A stretch of 64,000 nucleotides of DNA from Anolis sagrei (GCF_037176765.1 NC_090024.1:248048953-248112952), one strand, 5' to 3'. Positions 9,216 through 22,046 are shown, counted from the stretch's first letter. A program made the numbers and translations. The notes: a model not told the origin generated them from the letters alone.

Positions 9216-11693
9216 ATTTATCACCCAGGAACAAAAATCACAGTGTCACACCGTGTAATCTATTACAATTATAATTATATAAAAACATAATATATTTATG
9301 TAATATATTTATTGTATAATAATATAGTAATGATAAGTAATATATTGTATATACAATGAGGAGAGATGGGTAAGGAATAAAATTATTGTTAGCTACTACA
9401 ACAAACTACAAAACTAAAACAGACAAAACACACCTATTATTAATCTTATTATGTTTATTAATACCCCGCTTTCTCGCTACAAAAGAGACTCAAAGCAGCT
9501 TACAATAAAACTAAATGCAATACAATTTAAAACATAAAAATATAAAAACATTGAAATAGTATTAAATATTAATTGTGCTAAAAATAGTCAAAATCCTTAA
9601 AAAATGAATAAAAACATGTTCAAAGCTAAAACCCATAGCACTCCCTGGCTTGTTTAAAAGCCTGCCTGAATAAAAAGATTTTATTCAGGTAGACTTGCAC
9701 AAACTCCGCTAACAAACAGACAGCCAAGGAAATAATTTTATAAAACTCCTCCTCACAATCTGATTATTTTTATCCCTTATTATTCTATTCCCTATGCCAT
9801 GTTTTAACTTTGAGGTTTTTCTATACATTGTAACTGTATTCTCAATTTGCTTTTGACAAGTTAAATAAAAATAAATTTCTCTTTAGATGCTAATATATAA
9901 TTACATTTCTACTTCTGGTAGAAATTCATTAATCCTATAGTTGGCATTTCCTCCCATCATTATTATGAAAATGAGCAAGTCCCAATATTTGAGCAAAAAA
10001 TTCTCCATAATCAGCATAGTCGGACTCTCCATTTTGGGGATATCACAGATATTTATCCACCATTTGTCTTGTGTTGGGAAAGCGGGTTCCTTCACCTGAG
10101 GATTTGCTTCAAAGAGAACATTGTCCACCAACAGGATCCTGTTGAAGGTTGTTTATATTGCTTTACATGTTCATATTTACAATTGTTTTTAGCTATATTT
10201 TATTTTAGTCAGATTGGTCATTATTACATCTTGGAGTGGTGATATTACAATTATATTAAACTGGTTGCCAGTTACGTTTCTGAACAAAGTACAGAGAACT
10301 CTTGATTCTTACCTTTGAAGACCTGCATGGTCTGAGCCCAGTATCCCCTCCTCCCATATAATCCACCTCAGGGAGATGGTTACTCCACTCAGCTGGATGC
10401 ACTGCCTGAATTTAAAATAGCAAGAAAGATTGTCTCTTCCAACAGATGGTATTTAAAGGATGAATTTAGATAATGAATTTAAACTATGGATCAATTGTTT
10501 GCCTATATATTGATCTTGCACGCTCTTATGTTCATGTTATCCATATTTTTAACTGGTGGTATGTAAGGTAGTTTAATGCAGTGTTATTCCCCACGTTATC
10601 TGTGTAGACAGGCAGTTAAGAAATAGCAGTAGTAGTAATACACATCCATACATGCACCTATGATGTGACCTACTTTGAATTCCTTTTTCCAGAGAAGCTG
10701 ATGAGGCAGGTTGGCTGACCTTGATGCTGATAGTGGTGCTGCCCATAAAGGGGGGGGGGGGCATGGTAGGACTGGGTAAGATGCTACGAGCGTTGCATTC
10801 GTTCATAACAAATGATTTTTTGGTTCCAACAAAGCAGGGACCCTCAATGCAGAGGCAGAAGGCTCCACCCTCTATGAGCATGCCAAGGGCAAAAGTTCCA
10901 TCCTTTTCTGGGCCAAGTCCTAAGGCACATCTGAACCTCTTTTTTTTTTGCAGAATTATTTATTTATTATTATTATTAACAACATTTGTTTACCGCTTTT
11001 CTCACCCCTGGGGGGGGACTCAAAGCGGTTTAAAACATAATAAATGGCAAATTCACATTTATATTAAAATATCACATATCTAAATCAATAACATAACTGC
11101 AGATAAAAAACTAAACTATAAAAACATCAAACATAGACATAAGCATGAAACATATTATTGCTGCAATTAGTAATGTAGGCCCTGTCCCTTCCTCTCCCCC
11201 CCCCCCCCCCAAGGAGATATGGTCAGCATAGCCTCAAAATGGCTTCACTGGGATTATGCCTGGTGACCCAGGATCCCTTCCCATATTTTCAAGGGCCAGC
11301 TCTCTTCCCAAGCTTAGCCTTGAAAGAGTTTGGAGAGAGATAAGCTCATATTCTTCTCTGATAGTTCCTTGGTCTCACTCCTCCACTGTGGAGGTGGGAT
11401 TTAGCAAAGACTGGGTGCCACAGAGAGTAGCCTTTTCCAGAGAGTGCTGTTAGGCAGGAGGCAGAAAGGTCTAGGGCTGTGGTTTGGATAGATAAACTGG
11501 AAATGGAAGCCACTGATATTGTAGCAGATTAAAGGCGGTTGGATTTTAAATTTGCTGTTCAGCTGTTTTGAAAGAGAAATTATATTTTGTTTGACTTTGT
11601 ATGCTTTGGAAAACTTGGATCAATACATGCTATAAATAAATGATATCAAGGTTTGTGTTGTCATGCAGGAAACACTAAAACATGGTTGTAGAG
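9216..11693. other. NCOA5 intron 1, AT-rich, no gene; LINE-tail pieces
   Basis: No supported exon. Two LINE/SINE-type 3' tails lie here in inverse orientation, at about 9440-9720 (ataccccgctttctcgc ... caaagcagcttacaat) and 10955-11130 (accgcttttctcacccc ... caaagcggttt). Poly-G runs are at 10749-10760 and a poly-C run at 11197-11209. The rest is unassigned. Confidence 0.5.
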
Positions 11694-11828
11694 CAGTGGT
11701 TCTCAACCTGGGGTCCCCAGATGTTTTTGGCCTACAACTCCCAGAAATCCTTGCCAGTTTACCAGCTGTTAGGATTTCTGGGAATTGAAGACCAAAAACA
11801 TCTGGGGACCCCAGGTTGAGAACCACTG
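11694..11828. mobile_element. Palindromic hAT MITE, 135 bp
   Basis: Near-perfect foldback: CAGTGGTTCTCAACCTGGGG...CCCCAGGTTGAGAACCACTG, with the arms meeting near 11765. It is flanked by a perfect 8-bp duplication TTGTAGAG (11686-11693, 11829-11836). The ends are those of the hAT copies at 496 and 26066. Confidence 0.85.
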
Positions 11829-14360
11829 TTGTAGAGAGTAAAATCCCAGTGGTGTCTGTGCAGCAGAATTCTTGCACCCTGAGCCTCCCTTAATGTTCTC
11901 AGTGAACACTGTAGGTCTTTGTAGTGCACCATAAAGTACGACTACATTAGACAGTGACATTAGATGGGTTTGCAGAATATAGATGTTGCCTTTGGCCAGT
12001 AGAACAGGTCTACTCTGCTTATAGGCTCTTCACATGGATTTAAGTATTTATCACACTATTTAACTATTTTATCACACGGATTTAACTACTTTATTTATTT
12101 ATTTATTTATTTATTTGCTGTATTTATATCCGGCTCTCTCTCACCCCAAGGGAATCTCAGAGCAGCATACAACATGGCAGTGTTCAATGCCGCATACACA
12201 ATCAAATGAAACCCAAAACATCGTATACATAAAACAAATAAAAATATAAATAACGTAAAACTGTTAAAAACATTGGTTGCTTGTACCATTATGTTATTGA
12301 TCATGCTGTGAAATAAACCATATCAGAAACTGTTTTTGCACTTCTTTCCCAATCTTCCCATTCTATTTATTTATTTACGGTATTTGTATACCGCCTTTCT
12401 CAGCCTGAAGGCGATTCAAGGCGGTTTACAGTCGGCAACAATTCAATGCAGACATAAAAATACAGTTAAAACCATTTAGCATATAATATAAAAAAAAATC
12501 AGCGTCTCCTCACCAAACTCGTTTTCCAGTCGCATCGTCAAGTCGTTCCATAGTTCCATATTTGCCTGTTATGCTGCATTTGCGAAAGCTTATACTGGTG
12601 GAAGGAGCGTTTCTTTCCTTATAGACTTCTGCCTTCAGCCTGGGCTCTTGTCTTTGCCACTTGTGGATTGTCACGGTGGGTTAATCCCAGCTCTCTTTAT
12701 CTGGAAGCTGTGCCATCACAGCAACACCTTCTTTCAAGGATACATTACCCAGGATACTTCCCTAGTATCTTTCAGAATAGAATGTGGTGCTCTTTGCACA
12801 ATGTGGACAATACGCTCCCTTGGCAAACTGGCTGTTCCCCAGTCAGTCACTGGGCTAGTCTTCAGTAGTCAAGATGGGAAAGGGAGAAAAGCCGTGGCTG
12901 GGTGTGCATGGTAGTTTCTTTTTCCCAATGAAGAGGCTCTATGGTGTGCTGCTCAATAAAATTAAATTTTGGATATTAATCTTGACAGGTGTTTCTTTTT
13001 TGAAAGCTATGTCTCCTGGTAGCTGTTTTGCTGTGTCTTTTCTCTCAGGTATTTTTACGACTTGTAAGTTTTGTTTTAGACGGTTGCCTTAAATAGCAGC
13101 CATATTCCCTCTCATTATTTTAACGTACAAACAGAGCTTTGTTGCTGTCGTCATTTTCAATCCCGTATAGACACTCCGGCTTATTTTCTGAAGAAAAGGC
13201 ATCTTGTGGGTCTTTAGCTCAAGATGTCCTGTGCCGGAAACTTAGAACAATGGGAGTATTTAAAGATTTCTTGAAGAGTCAGCTAGATTTGTTAAGGAAA
13301 GATTGAACATATCCTTAATGCTATTCTTTTCCCAAGAAAATTTTGTACCATATTCGTCTGATAGAAGTGGCCCTTGAACGAGCTGTGAAAGAGATAAGTA
13401 GATGGCACTTTGTGTCCCTAGATCTGGCTAAGTGCTGAGAATCCTCATGGGATTTAAATATGGAAACTGCTGCTGTACGTCTCTGGAACTTGAAGTCTCA
13501 CCTGGAGCCGGGTGGCCCGTACCTAATCCCAACAGAAATTCATGAGCAAAAAGAAACTTTGGGTCTCATGGTGAAGGAAATTGGCCGAGACCGCGGGAAA
13601 GGAATACAGAGAAATCAAAGGTCTTTGAAGACTGCTTTAAAAATATGTGAAGATGTTACAGGTGTCGGGAAGCAAAGCACCTAAGTCAGCAAATGCATTT
13701 CATTCCATGTATGCCATGTGAAAGGTTTCACTAGCAGTTATGCAAAAAAATGGAAGACTGGAAAAGACACCAAGGAGGGACGCATGCGCTCAGTCTGCAG
13801 ATGGCTAACTGATTTAAAGGCAATGTGGCAGAGCGAAAGAAGGATCTCCAATGCGGTGGGACAGTGTGCTGTGGAGCTGTACATTGGATGCATCTGTCAC
13901 ATTGGCTGGATATTGCTGGATATTGCCATTGGCCATGCCCATTGCCTCAATTACGTAAAATCCCTAGTTCGTGCTGAACTGTGACTTTGACAGCAGGATG
14001 TAATGGGCCCCAGAAACAGGACATTGCCCTCGTCAAGAGAAGAGATGGGTAGGAAAAGTGAGGGCTCCTGATAAGGAGCTAGATGACCTTTGACAGCTGT
14101 CCCTGTGTGCTTATCCCTTCTTGAGTAGACCTGGGCACCTCGGGACTGTATTCTGGTTCTGGCGCAGGCATTTCCAGGTCCCTTGACCATAAAACATGTT
14201 ACTTTGAAGATAAAAGGAATCTCAAACAAGCTTCATGTCATAGCAAATATTAAAATAGGACAGCGTATACATACTTCTATTTAAAGTTGCTCCAAGATGA
14301 GCTGCAAATGGAAAAGCAACAGATCTCTTTCTCAGCCTGGTTTACTTCAGATGTTGACAG
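11829..14360. other. NCOA5 intron 1, no gene; two LINE-tail repeats
   Basis: Inverse LINE/SINE-type tails at about 12090-12280 ((TTTA)n then tccggctctctctcacccc) and 12363-12500 (taccgcctttctcagcc ... aaggcggtttacag). The remainder (12500-14360) is unique-looking, has only short chance reading frames, and I recognise nothing in it. Confidence 0.45.
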
Positions 14361-14590
14361 CAGTGGTTCTCAACCTTCCTAATGCCACAACCCTTTAATA
14401 CAGTTCTTGATGTTGTGGTCACCCCCACCCATAAAATGTATGTCATTGCTACTTCATAACTGGAATTTTGCTACTGATATGAATCATAATGTAAATATCT
14501 GATGTGCAGGATGTAATTTCATTGTTAGGAATTGAACATAATTAAAGTGTAGCTATTAATCACAAAAACAGTATGTAATAATATATAGTT
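14361..14590 (+). mobile_element. SPIN-family hAT element, truncated
   Basis: CAGTGGTTCTCAACCTTCC followed by the SPIN-type body (aatacagttc..tgatgttgtggt, ttgctacttcataact, aatgtaaatatctgat, catttcattgtta). This matches SPIN non-autonomous elements known from lizards and several mammals. The right terminus is missing. Confidence 0.75.
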
Positions 14591-14825
14591 GGAGTTACAT
14601 ATCTATTCAGCTTAAGAATAAACCTGAGAACCTGTCTTGTTTGTAACACGGGGACTACCTGTATATGCTTAAAGGGAGGGATGAATTTGCAAAGACTTGA
14701 ACAGGGCTGTGAGTGAGAAGGTCTCCTCTTTGGAGGGAGGCTGCTCTGGCGTGACTTCAAACCAAAACTGGCTTTTGAAAACCTTAGGCTAAAACTGTCA
14801 GGGTTTTTTTGGCCATATTGTGCTG

Positions 14826-15165
14826 CTTTCCTTTGAGATTGAGAAAGAAAGATAGGAGAGAAAAGAAAGGGAGAGAGTAGGACAGGCCATGTAAGGGAGG
14901 GAGAAAGAAGGAAGGAAGGAGAAGAGAGGAAGAAAAGAAAAAAAGAAAGGGAAAGATGGAGAGAGGAGAAAGAAAGGGGGCGAGAGGCACAAGAAAGAAA
15001 AAGGGAGGGAGAGGAAGAAAGAGGAGGGAAGAAATAAGAAAGGGAGAAAGGAGCACAAGAGAGAGAGAGAGAAGAAGGGAAGGAGAGGAAAAAATAAAAA
15101 AAACTGGAGGGAGAGAAAAAGAAAGGGAAGGAGAGGAAGAAAGGAGAAAGATAGAAAAGGAGAAA
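14826..15165 (+). repeat. 330-bp polypurine (GGAA/GAGA) tract
   Basis: Almost pure A/G on the + strand with irregular GAAAGG/GAGAGA units. The long frames across it on both strands are composition artefacts. It can in principle form triplex DNA. Confidence 0.8.
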
Positions 15166-17071
15166 AAGTATTCCTCAGTGTTATGGGCCCCACTCTTCCC
15201 AGGAGGATGTGGGCCAGAGGCATTGAAATTAGGCATGTTTAGGATGGCAACGGGAAGACTGTGGAGGAGAACACAACAGGGCTGTCCTTCTACCTAAAGA
15301 GCTGTGGAAAGGAGGGGAGCAATCTTTTTGCTGTATGCTGCCTTGAGTGAGGAGAGGATTGAGTGAGATAAAGTTGCCAGAGGGTACATTTAGTGTTAAT
15401 CAGCTTGCCCATCCTTGGAGGTGAAGAGTGTGGGCCCTTCCTTACTGGAAGACTTCAAATAGAAACTCAAGGGACGGCTGTTGTGGACATTTAGCACACA
15501 ATTTCTTATATGGAACAGTTATTATTATAATCATTAGTATTCTGCTTTCATCCCTTAATCAAGACACAATGGAGCTGGGGAAAAGTGGCTCCAAGGCCCC
15601 CTGCAATAGCCATGTCCTATCCTGGGAATGAATGCCTGACGTCTGGGCACAGTGCAAAGGATTTGGTGCTTTGGGTTTCTCCCATCCTCTGCATCTGCCT
15701 GATGGAAAGCTAATATTGTCAGGGCCACCTTTTCTGCACAAGAGAAAGATACCTAGAGATATTACATGTCCATCCTTCAGTTGTTGTTTATTCGTTCAGT
15801 TGCTTCTGACTCTTCGTGACCTCATGGACCAGCCCGCGCCAGAGCTCCCTGTCAGTCGTCACCACCCCCAGCTCCTCCAGAGTCAAGCCAGAGTCAAGTC
15901 CACCCTTCAGGTGTCCTTCTAATGCACGTTATTGGAAACCCATTTCATTTGGACCTTTCCAGAAGTGCTTGAACTTCCCCTGTTGAAATGTGTACGTTCT
16001 AAATATTGGCTGCTTTTCTCGTTGTGACAACTTACAAGTGCATGAGGCCACAGTTATCCATTGTTTTCATTTGACCAGAGCAAATCCACTGGAAAATCAC
16101 ATGTCTATTGTATTGTGACAGAATAGCAATACATTGGATCAAATATTGACTCCCCAGAGGAACATGCTACTCCAGCACATGGAATGCACCTTGCAAAAGA
16201 GGTCAGGGCAACATGGGATCCTCCAGAAGCTGTCAGGTGCCCCTCCTGCCAGGTCTGTCAGGTGTAGCCGATTGGGAGGAGTGACGGAGCTTCACTGTAG
16301 AAACCCACTGCAAGAGATGAGGTGGTATCTAGGCAGGTTAAGGGAATAGGAAATAATACCACACTGGATGTCCAAAGAAGAAATGGTTATTTTTCATGCA
16401 CGAGCAAGCATACTGGGTGAGGGTTGTAAGGCTCCCCGTTCTATTCCACTTCACTTTTAAGGAGGGAAATGGCTGCAGGGGAAATAAAATAATGAAATTA
16501 TTGTCCTGCTTTAAAAATAAAGAGGAATAGTACAGAGTTCTAGTTGTGTCTCCCAAGCCCAAGGAGCAGGACTAATGCAGGATTACGTTGGGGCTCCTAT
16601 TTACGTGGTGCCGTCCTTTGCTGTCTGATAGAAGCCTGTGCTTTGCAGACTTGCATCCAGACAGTGCCCTCCCTGAGCTTGGTGGCCCACTCCATTTTTC
16701 TTGACCGAGCAAATGAAATAATGCACCCTGCTTGTCCAGACAGCATGGCTTAAGCCATGACATTTTTGGTGACAATTTTTAAGAGACTTCAGAGGGGAGC
16801 TGTGTCGTCATGAAAGCAGCATTATGTCCCCGTCCACCAAGACTTTTGACACAAGGCCTTTTCCTAAATTGAGTGGTTTGTGAAGGCATGCCCTCCACCG
16901 CCCCCACGAAATAGCAAAAGCGTGCTCCTCGTTGCTCTGCTCCTGTAGTTGGACACTTGTTGATGTCTTTTGAGGGATGGGGAGCGAGAGGCTTCACCCT
17001 GCATGTCTTTATGGGGCAGCCATTTCCCAGTGGGTCCTCTTTTCCGTTGCCTTGGTTGGAAATGGTCTTGA
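15166..17071. other. NCOA5 intron 1, no gene; BovB fragment at 15779-15922
   Basis: The BovB-type 3' end (gttcagttgcttctgactct, cctcatggaccagcccgcgcc) is in inverse orientation at 15779-15922. No exon is supported in the rest. Confidence 0.5.
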
Positions 17072-17188
17072 ATCATAGAATCATAGAGTTGGAAGAGACC
17101 TCATGGGCCATCCAGTCCAAGCCCCTGCCAAGAAGCAGGAATATTGCATTCAAAGCACCCCTGACAGATGGCCATCCAGCCTCTGTTT
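17072..17188 (-). mobile_element. CR1 3' end fragment (inverse)
   Basis: aatcatagaatcatagagtt, then ccagtccaagcccc and gatggccatccagcctctg: the reverse complement of the CR1 3' terminus. It is followed by about 400 bp of intron with an AATAAA at 17465 that belongs to no recognised gene. Confidence 0.85.
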
Positions 17189-17613
17189 AATTTGAATTTG
17201 TGATGTAACATTTGTACCCCTTCCCTTTGGGGATTCTTCTCCCAGCAGCCGACCGCTTACTGAATGTGGCTCTGGAGACTCAAAGGGGTCAGGCAGCCTA
17301 CTTCACGTGGAGAGGGCCTGAGGCAGGCTTCCTGTGGGGCCCATAAGCAATCGGTTCCTGCCTGGGGCCTGTTAGAGCAAAGGGCAGCCACCTTCCCAGA
17401 GCTCCCATGGAGGGACTCCTCAGCTTCTGATACCCTGTCCTCCTCCTCTTCTCCTTCATCACTGAAACAATAAAGGTTGCCTTAAGTCTCATTGCGTAGA
17501 GTCCGTTTCGCTATCCTGCGGACTTCAATCGTTGTTGCTTTCTTTGCAATATGCTGACTGTGTCTTTTCTTTGTTTCATATCATTGAACAGATGGGTTGA
17601 TTATTCTTTTCAG

Positions 17614-17680
17614 ATATAAATAAAGCAACGGAAAGAAGAAATATGAATAAAGCGCCCTCACGGTCCAGCCCGTCTCGAAG
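17614..17680 (+). CDS. NCOA5: NCOA5 exon with start codon
   Basis: NCOA5 (nuclear receptor coactivator 5, also called CIA) is a nuclear coregulator that binds oestrogen receptors and related factors. The acceptor is ttattcttttcag before 17614, the ATG is at 17643, and the donor is AAG|GTAAAG after 17680. The exon encodes MNKAPSRSSPSR (human MNTAPSRPSPTR), 38 coding bases, phase 2. The seven coding exons assemble without frame breaks into 559 codons, against 579 in human. An in-frame start further upstream is excluded by the acceptor and by the match to the human N-terminus. Confidence 0.93.
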
Positions 17681-19444
17681 GTAAAGTACTGGGAAGCAGC
17701 CGGTTGGTTCCCCTCGGAAGCGAAGTGGGGCTTAGCTCCGAAAGGCACGTTCCTCTGCCGCCGTGGGTGGCGCTCCCGTAGAACGGGATCCTGAGGGGGA
17801 TTCCCAGTTCCTTGCAGGCTGCAGGTGGCCACCCTGGTTGGCCACCGGGCTTCTTCCAGGCTGGCCTGCTTGCCGGTCTTCCTTTCTCTGTGGCGTCCCA
17901 GGGGTTCGCCTTGGAGCCGAGCCTCCTCCAGGAGAGGACAGCAACGGCATTTGCGCCCAAGATCAGAGGCCGCAGCTGTCTCTCAGGGAAAATGCCTTCC
18001 CTTTACAACTGCACGGCCCAGAAGACGTCTCCTGAGGAAGAGGGTTCAGGACCCTCTCTTTGCATGACAGTGCGCTCATGGCGCACAAGTCCGTACCTGA
18101 CTGCCACATCACCCAGCAGTCCAAGCGCAAGCAGAGGCCGGTGCATCACTTTTGATGCCAATGGCTAGAGCGCATGCGAGCATCAGGGCACTGTCTGCCC
18201 TGAGTGCTGTGGGCACGGCGCATGCGAGAGCCTGGGCATGGCTTTGCCCTGGGACCTGAACATCAGAAGTGGCGGGGACACAGGGACACTTCCTGCCCAG
18301 CCTTTTGCGTGGTAGCCTGCTCGGCTGCATCCTGAGAGAGCGCAATTTTTATTCTCTCCCTCTCCAGTCTTTCTCCGATCGCACATCGAGCAATCTGCTC
18401 TTTCTGCCTCTTGTGTCTTTTCTTGGGTTCCCTTGACACATGCGCAGCGCAGCGGGTTTGGGGAACTCCGCTCCAAACCACGTGTCTATGAAGCCATCCG
18501 TTCTGTGGAATCAAGAGCTGCAACCAAGCCTGGGGGAGGGAGTGTTAGAAACAAACAGAAACAAACAGAAAATAAAAGCGTCATCCACTGTTGCCTGTGT
18601 TCTCAATAATATGTTCAGGGTTCTTCCCCTCGGTGTCTCTGTCCCATAAAACAGCGAAGACATCCAGTGTCTGCCAAGCCAACACCTCTTCATCCACGGC
18701 TGTAAGTTCCTTGGGTCTGCCACATTGGCAAGGATTTGCCGTAGCAATCGGGCCGAGACTCCAAGTGCTCCCATGGCTGTTCCTGGTGTCCTGGGAAGTG
18801 GGGCCCTCCTTTTCGTGGAGACACAGCCTGACCTCCGGGAGGTTTGCTCAGGAAGGCACACTGTGTTACGGGTGACAGAGGAGGCTTCATGTATAGCAGC
18901 CTCCTCTCCTGAAGGAGAGATTTCCACTCCTGTGGATTCCAAACCTCAAGGCCCAGCAGCACTTGCTTGTTTTGGGGCTCAGGCCTGGCCTTGCTTAGTG
19001 GCCAAAAGCCATTCCACCCTCATCCGGCCATTCTAGGGCCCCGTTCTCATGACAAGCCCACTCAGGAAAGTAAATAGAGGCAAAAGGGGGTGAGGGGTTC
19101 TGGCCATTGCTGGCTTTTTGAAGCACCTGGCTGCGTCCCCATTCCCACCAAGGTGAGTTACGCCTCTTCAAATGACCGATTGCTTCTGACAGCAAGCTTC
19201 CCTGCACCTGGGATGTTAGGCATTTGAGAAAAAAGGTTCTAGCTTAGCCCTTTCCCCAGAATGTTGTTTCCATGCAGTCAGCCATCAGCCACCTGTAGCA
19301 AGACTTACACACTTAAGGTATCATTCCGTACGTGCACCAACCCTCTCCTTTCTGAGTGATTGGAGGTCCCAAGCCAGCACTGGCACAGCCCCTTCCCCAA
19401 TTGTCACCTCCCATCTAAAGGCTTTTGCCCGGTCCTTCTTCCAG
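17681..19444. other. NCOA5: NCOA5 intron, no repeat or gene recognised
   Basis: GT at 17681 and AG at 19443-19444. GC-moderate, mostly unique-looking sequence; the many short frames are not conserved-looking. Multi-repeat content is low compared with the other introns. Confidence 0.6.
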
Positions 19445-19681
19445 GGAGCCCTTGCCCTATGGAGAGAAGGATGGCCGCCGCGACCGCTCTCCCATCCGGG
19501 GCAGCCCACGGAGGGATGGGCGAGATGGCCGCGATTCCCGGGACGGGCGGGACCTTCGTATGCGAGACGCACGCGGGTCCAGAGACCCCCGTGATTCCAG
19601 GGAGTTCCGAGACCCCAGGGACATGAGGGACCCCCGGGAACCAGTCTATGACCGCTACAAGGACAACCGCGAACCCTACAG
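19445..19681 (+). CDS. NCOA5: NCOA5 exon, arginine/aspartate-rich region
   Basis: Residues about 13-91: REPLPYGEKDGRRDRSPIRG, then runs of RD, RDGRD and RDPRD, ending PVYDRYKDNREPYR. This is the RS/RD-like low-complexity N-terminal region of NCOA5; RDRSPIRGSPRR is identical to human. The acceptor is cttcttccag, the donor CAG|GTACGT, and the exon is 237 nt in phase. A mixed-charge region of this kind usually mediates nuclear speckle or protein contacts (family inference). Confidence 0.95.
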
Positions 19682-19773
19682 GTACGTGGCAGGGGCAGAG
19701 CCTTCTGGGGGCCTGTGCAGGTGTGTGGGAGAAGTGCCAGGTGCAGACACAGGCCTGTCACTCTACTTTGCAG

Positions 19774-19889
19774 GAGGGAGGAAGGCTATGACCGCTATCC
19801 ACGCCCCGAGGATGGCAGCTACCGGCGGAAGGAGGATCCCTACTACAGCCGTTACCGCGAACATGAGAGGGCCCCCTTGAGCACCGAAG
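19774..19889 (+). CDS. NCOA5: NCOA5 exon
   Basis: Residues about 92-130: REEGYDRYPRPEDGSYRRKE then DPYYSRYREHERAPLSTE. It aligns with human EGSYDRYLRMDDYCRRKDDSYFDRYRD. The acceptor is ctactttgcag, the donor AAG|GTCGGT (a weaker +4/+5), and the preceding intron is only 92 bp. Length is 116 nt. Confidence 0.93.
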
Positions 19890-19977
19890 GTCGGTCATCT
19901 GGGAGCAGTGCAGGTGGCTGGGGGCATTTGGGGAGGGGGCAGCATGTCTCCCTGACCTTGGCTCCTCTTCTCCCCAG

Positions 19978-20104
19978 AGCGCATGAAGCGTGAAGAGCGG
20001 CGGAGGGAGGAGCTCTACCGCCAGTTCTTTGAGGACATCAAGAGGCGCATTGATGCGGAGCGGCCGGTGGACTGCTCAGTGATCGTGGTCAACAAACAAA
20101 CCAA
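19978..20104 (+). CDS. NCOA5: NCOA5 exon, start of the anticodon-binding-like domain
   Basis: Residues about 131-172: ERMKREERRREELYRQFFED, then KRRIDAERPVDCSVIVVNKQ. It is almost identical to the human protein (PVDCSVIVVNKQTKDYAESV). It begins the fold related to the anticodon-binding domain of class II tRNA synthetases. The acceptor is tctccccag, the donor AA|GTAAGA, and the preceding intron is 88 bp. Confidence 0.95.
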
Positions 20105-20121
20105 GTAAGAGCTTGATTGGA

Positions 20122-20400
20122 TTGTTGTAGGTTTTTTGGGCTATATGACCATGTTCTAGAGGCATTTTCTCCTGACGTTTCGCCTGCATCGATGGCAAGC
20201 ATCCTCAGAGGTAGTGAGGTCTGTTGGAAGTAGGAAAAAGGGTTTATATATCTGTGGAATGACCAGGGTGGGACAAAGGACTCTTGTTTGTTGGAGCTTG
20301 ATGTTTTGTTGCCAATGGGATGGGGGCTAATTTCCCTCCTTCCACTTGGTCTGGATGGTGCTTTCCCAGGCAAAGTGAGGCTGGGTGCTGAAGACAGGAG
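20122..20400 (-). mobile_element. Penelope-like element end (inverse) in NCOA5 intron
   Basis: gttgtaggttttttgggct, catgttctagaggcatt, cctgacgtttcgcctgcatc and catcctcagaggtagtgagg: the reverse complement of the terminus with the hammerhead-type core, followed by the sub-terminal ggtttatatatctgtgg segment. It starts 18 bases past the splice donor. Confidence 0.75.
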
Positions 20401-20617
20401 TGAACGGACTAGGGCTAAGGGGATAGCGGAGAATTAGCAGCCAAAGCAGAGGGTTCAGACAAAGAGTAGTTCAAAAGGCAAATGCCCAACAACAAGAAGG
20501 TGCAGGAGGGAAACCTGGAGGTTTTGGGGCCATTTGAGAATAGACGGATACAACAATGCGCCCCAACAGGAGGGAGGAGCATCAGTGGCGGAATGACAGA
20601 TTGGGAGCCTTGGAGTA

Positions 20618-21043
20618 ATCATAGAATCATAGAATCAAAGAGTTGGAAGAGACCTCATAGGCCACCATCCAGTCCAACCCCATTCTGCCAAGAAGCAGGA
20701 ATATTGCATTCAAATCCCCCCTGACAGATGGCCATCCAGCCTCTGTTTAAAAGCTTCCAAAGAAGGAGCCTCCACCACACTCCGGGGCAGAGAGTTCCAC
20801 TGCTGAACGGCTCACAGTCAGGAAGTTCTTCCTCATGTTCAGGTGGAATCTCCTCTTGTAGTTTGAAGCCATTGTTCCATTGCGTCCTAGTCTCCAGGGA
20901 AGCAGAAAACAAGCTTGCTCCCTCCTCCTCCCTGTGGCTTCCTCTCACATATTTATACATGGCTATCATATCTCCTCTCAGCCTTCTCTTCTTCAGGCTA
21001 AACATGCCCAGCTCCTCAAGCCGCTCCTCATAGGGCTTGTTGA
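20618..21043 (-). mobile_element. CR1 3' end (inverse)
   Basis: The - strand encodes [20 protein letters not shown] and the final ERLP-type tail with small frame changes. The 3' tail repeat is at the left (20618-20645). 5'-truncated. Confidence 0.9.
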
Positions 21044-21164
21044 TGAATCCTCTTGCTTCCATTCTCTGCTTGTTAGTCACGTACTAATTTTCATTGCTTG
21101 CTCTAGGAAAATCATCTCAGCTGCCCCCCCCCCAAGTTAACACTTTGAATTAACACACAATTAT

Positions 21165-21829
21165 TGTTGGGCGAGTGGGCTTACTAACAAAAGACTCTCC
21201 TCATAAATGCACAGCAAAGTAACTTATCAGCTAGACCCAACACCAGTCGCCCAAAGTGACAACAAGAACAAAAACACACGGACCGATATTCTCTTTTAAT
21301 TAGGAGGCTTTTCTTTATAGCAAAATAATATGGTTGGACTATTTACAAGAACAAGGTTTCTATAACACAAACAGAGTTCTGTATACTTCCTTCTTTGCTT
21401 CCATGCTGGGCTTATTTCTTCTTCTTTAATTAATATTTTAGGGCGGGGGGTGATGTGATGGGGATACATAAACAAGAGAAACAGCTTTGCTCTCACAGCC
21501 TCTTCTTACACTGAAGTTACACAGGAGCATCACATAGTGACTTCACACACAAGGCCTTCAAACTGGGCTTCTCTCACGGAAGCTTCACACAGACTAAGGC
21601 CTACCTCACACTGTGAGGCCTTCTCTAACAGACTTAGGCATACCTCACACTGAGGCCTTCTCACAGACTGAGACTTTTCTCCCACTGAGGCAAACTACTG
21701 AGCTACAGGCACACTCGCTTGTATAGAACTGCACCTTTTGCTTAGTCATTGCATCCATTTAACTCTTTCAGTGCTTGACTCACGTTTTTGTAATCAAAAA
21801 TATCTAGTTAATTTGGAATATTTCTGACA
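21165..21829 (-). mobile_element. Solo LTR, 665 bp
   Basis: Bounded by TG...CA (TGTTGGGCGAG ... TTTCTGACA) and a perfect 5-bp target duplication ATTAT (21160-21164 and 21830-21834). The orientation is judged inverse from the TGTCAG start on the - strand. No internal region is present, so it is a solo LTR left by recombination. The family (ERV or Gypsy type) is unresolved. The intact duplication and ends suggest a fairly young insertion. Confidence 0.75.
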
Positions 21830-22046
21830 ATTATTAGACCCTGCAGTTTTGGAAAGCGGACCTACTTCCTCAGTGCTGTCCTTGGCCCGCTGTTTCATTT
21901 CCGCCAGCGAAAGCCCTGGCCAAGAGGTGACGCTGGGTGCAGCCCTGGCCCCAAGCAGCAGCAGCCTGTCCTTTGCCAAGAGGGCTTTGGGGACTCTCAC
22001 CTCCTCACCAGTTGTGGATCGATGTTTCTTCCTTCCTATTGTGCAG

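Noticed and set aside
13440-13984. Possible exon with MKGFTSSYAKKWKTGKDTKE-type frames
   Set aside because: Short frames in different phases, no splice context and no family recognised.
14784-15297. Open frames of 110-150 codons on both strands
   Set aside because: Polypurine tract; low-complexity translation.
17200-17490. Possible extra gene end (AATAAA at 17465)
   Set aside because: No coding exon, no splice structure; it lies in NCOA5 intron 1.
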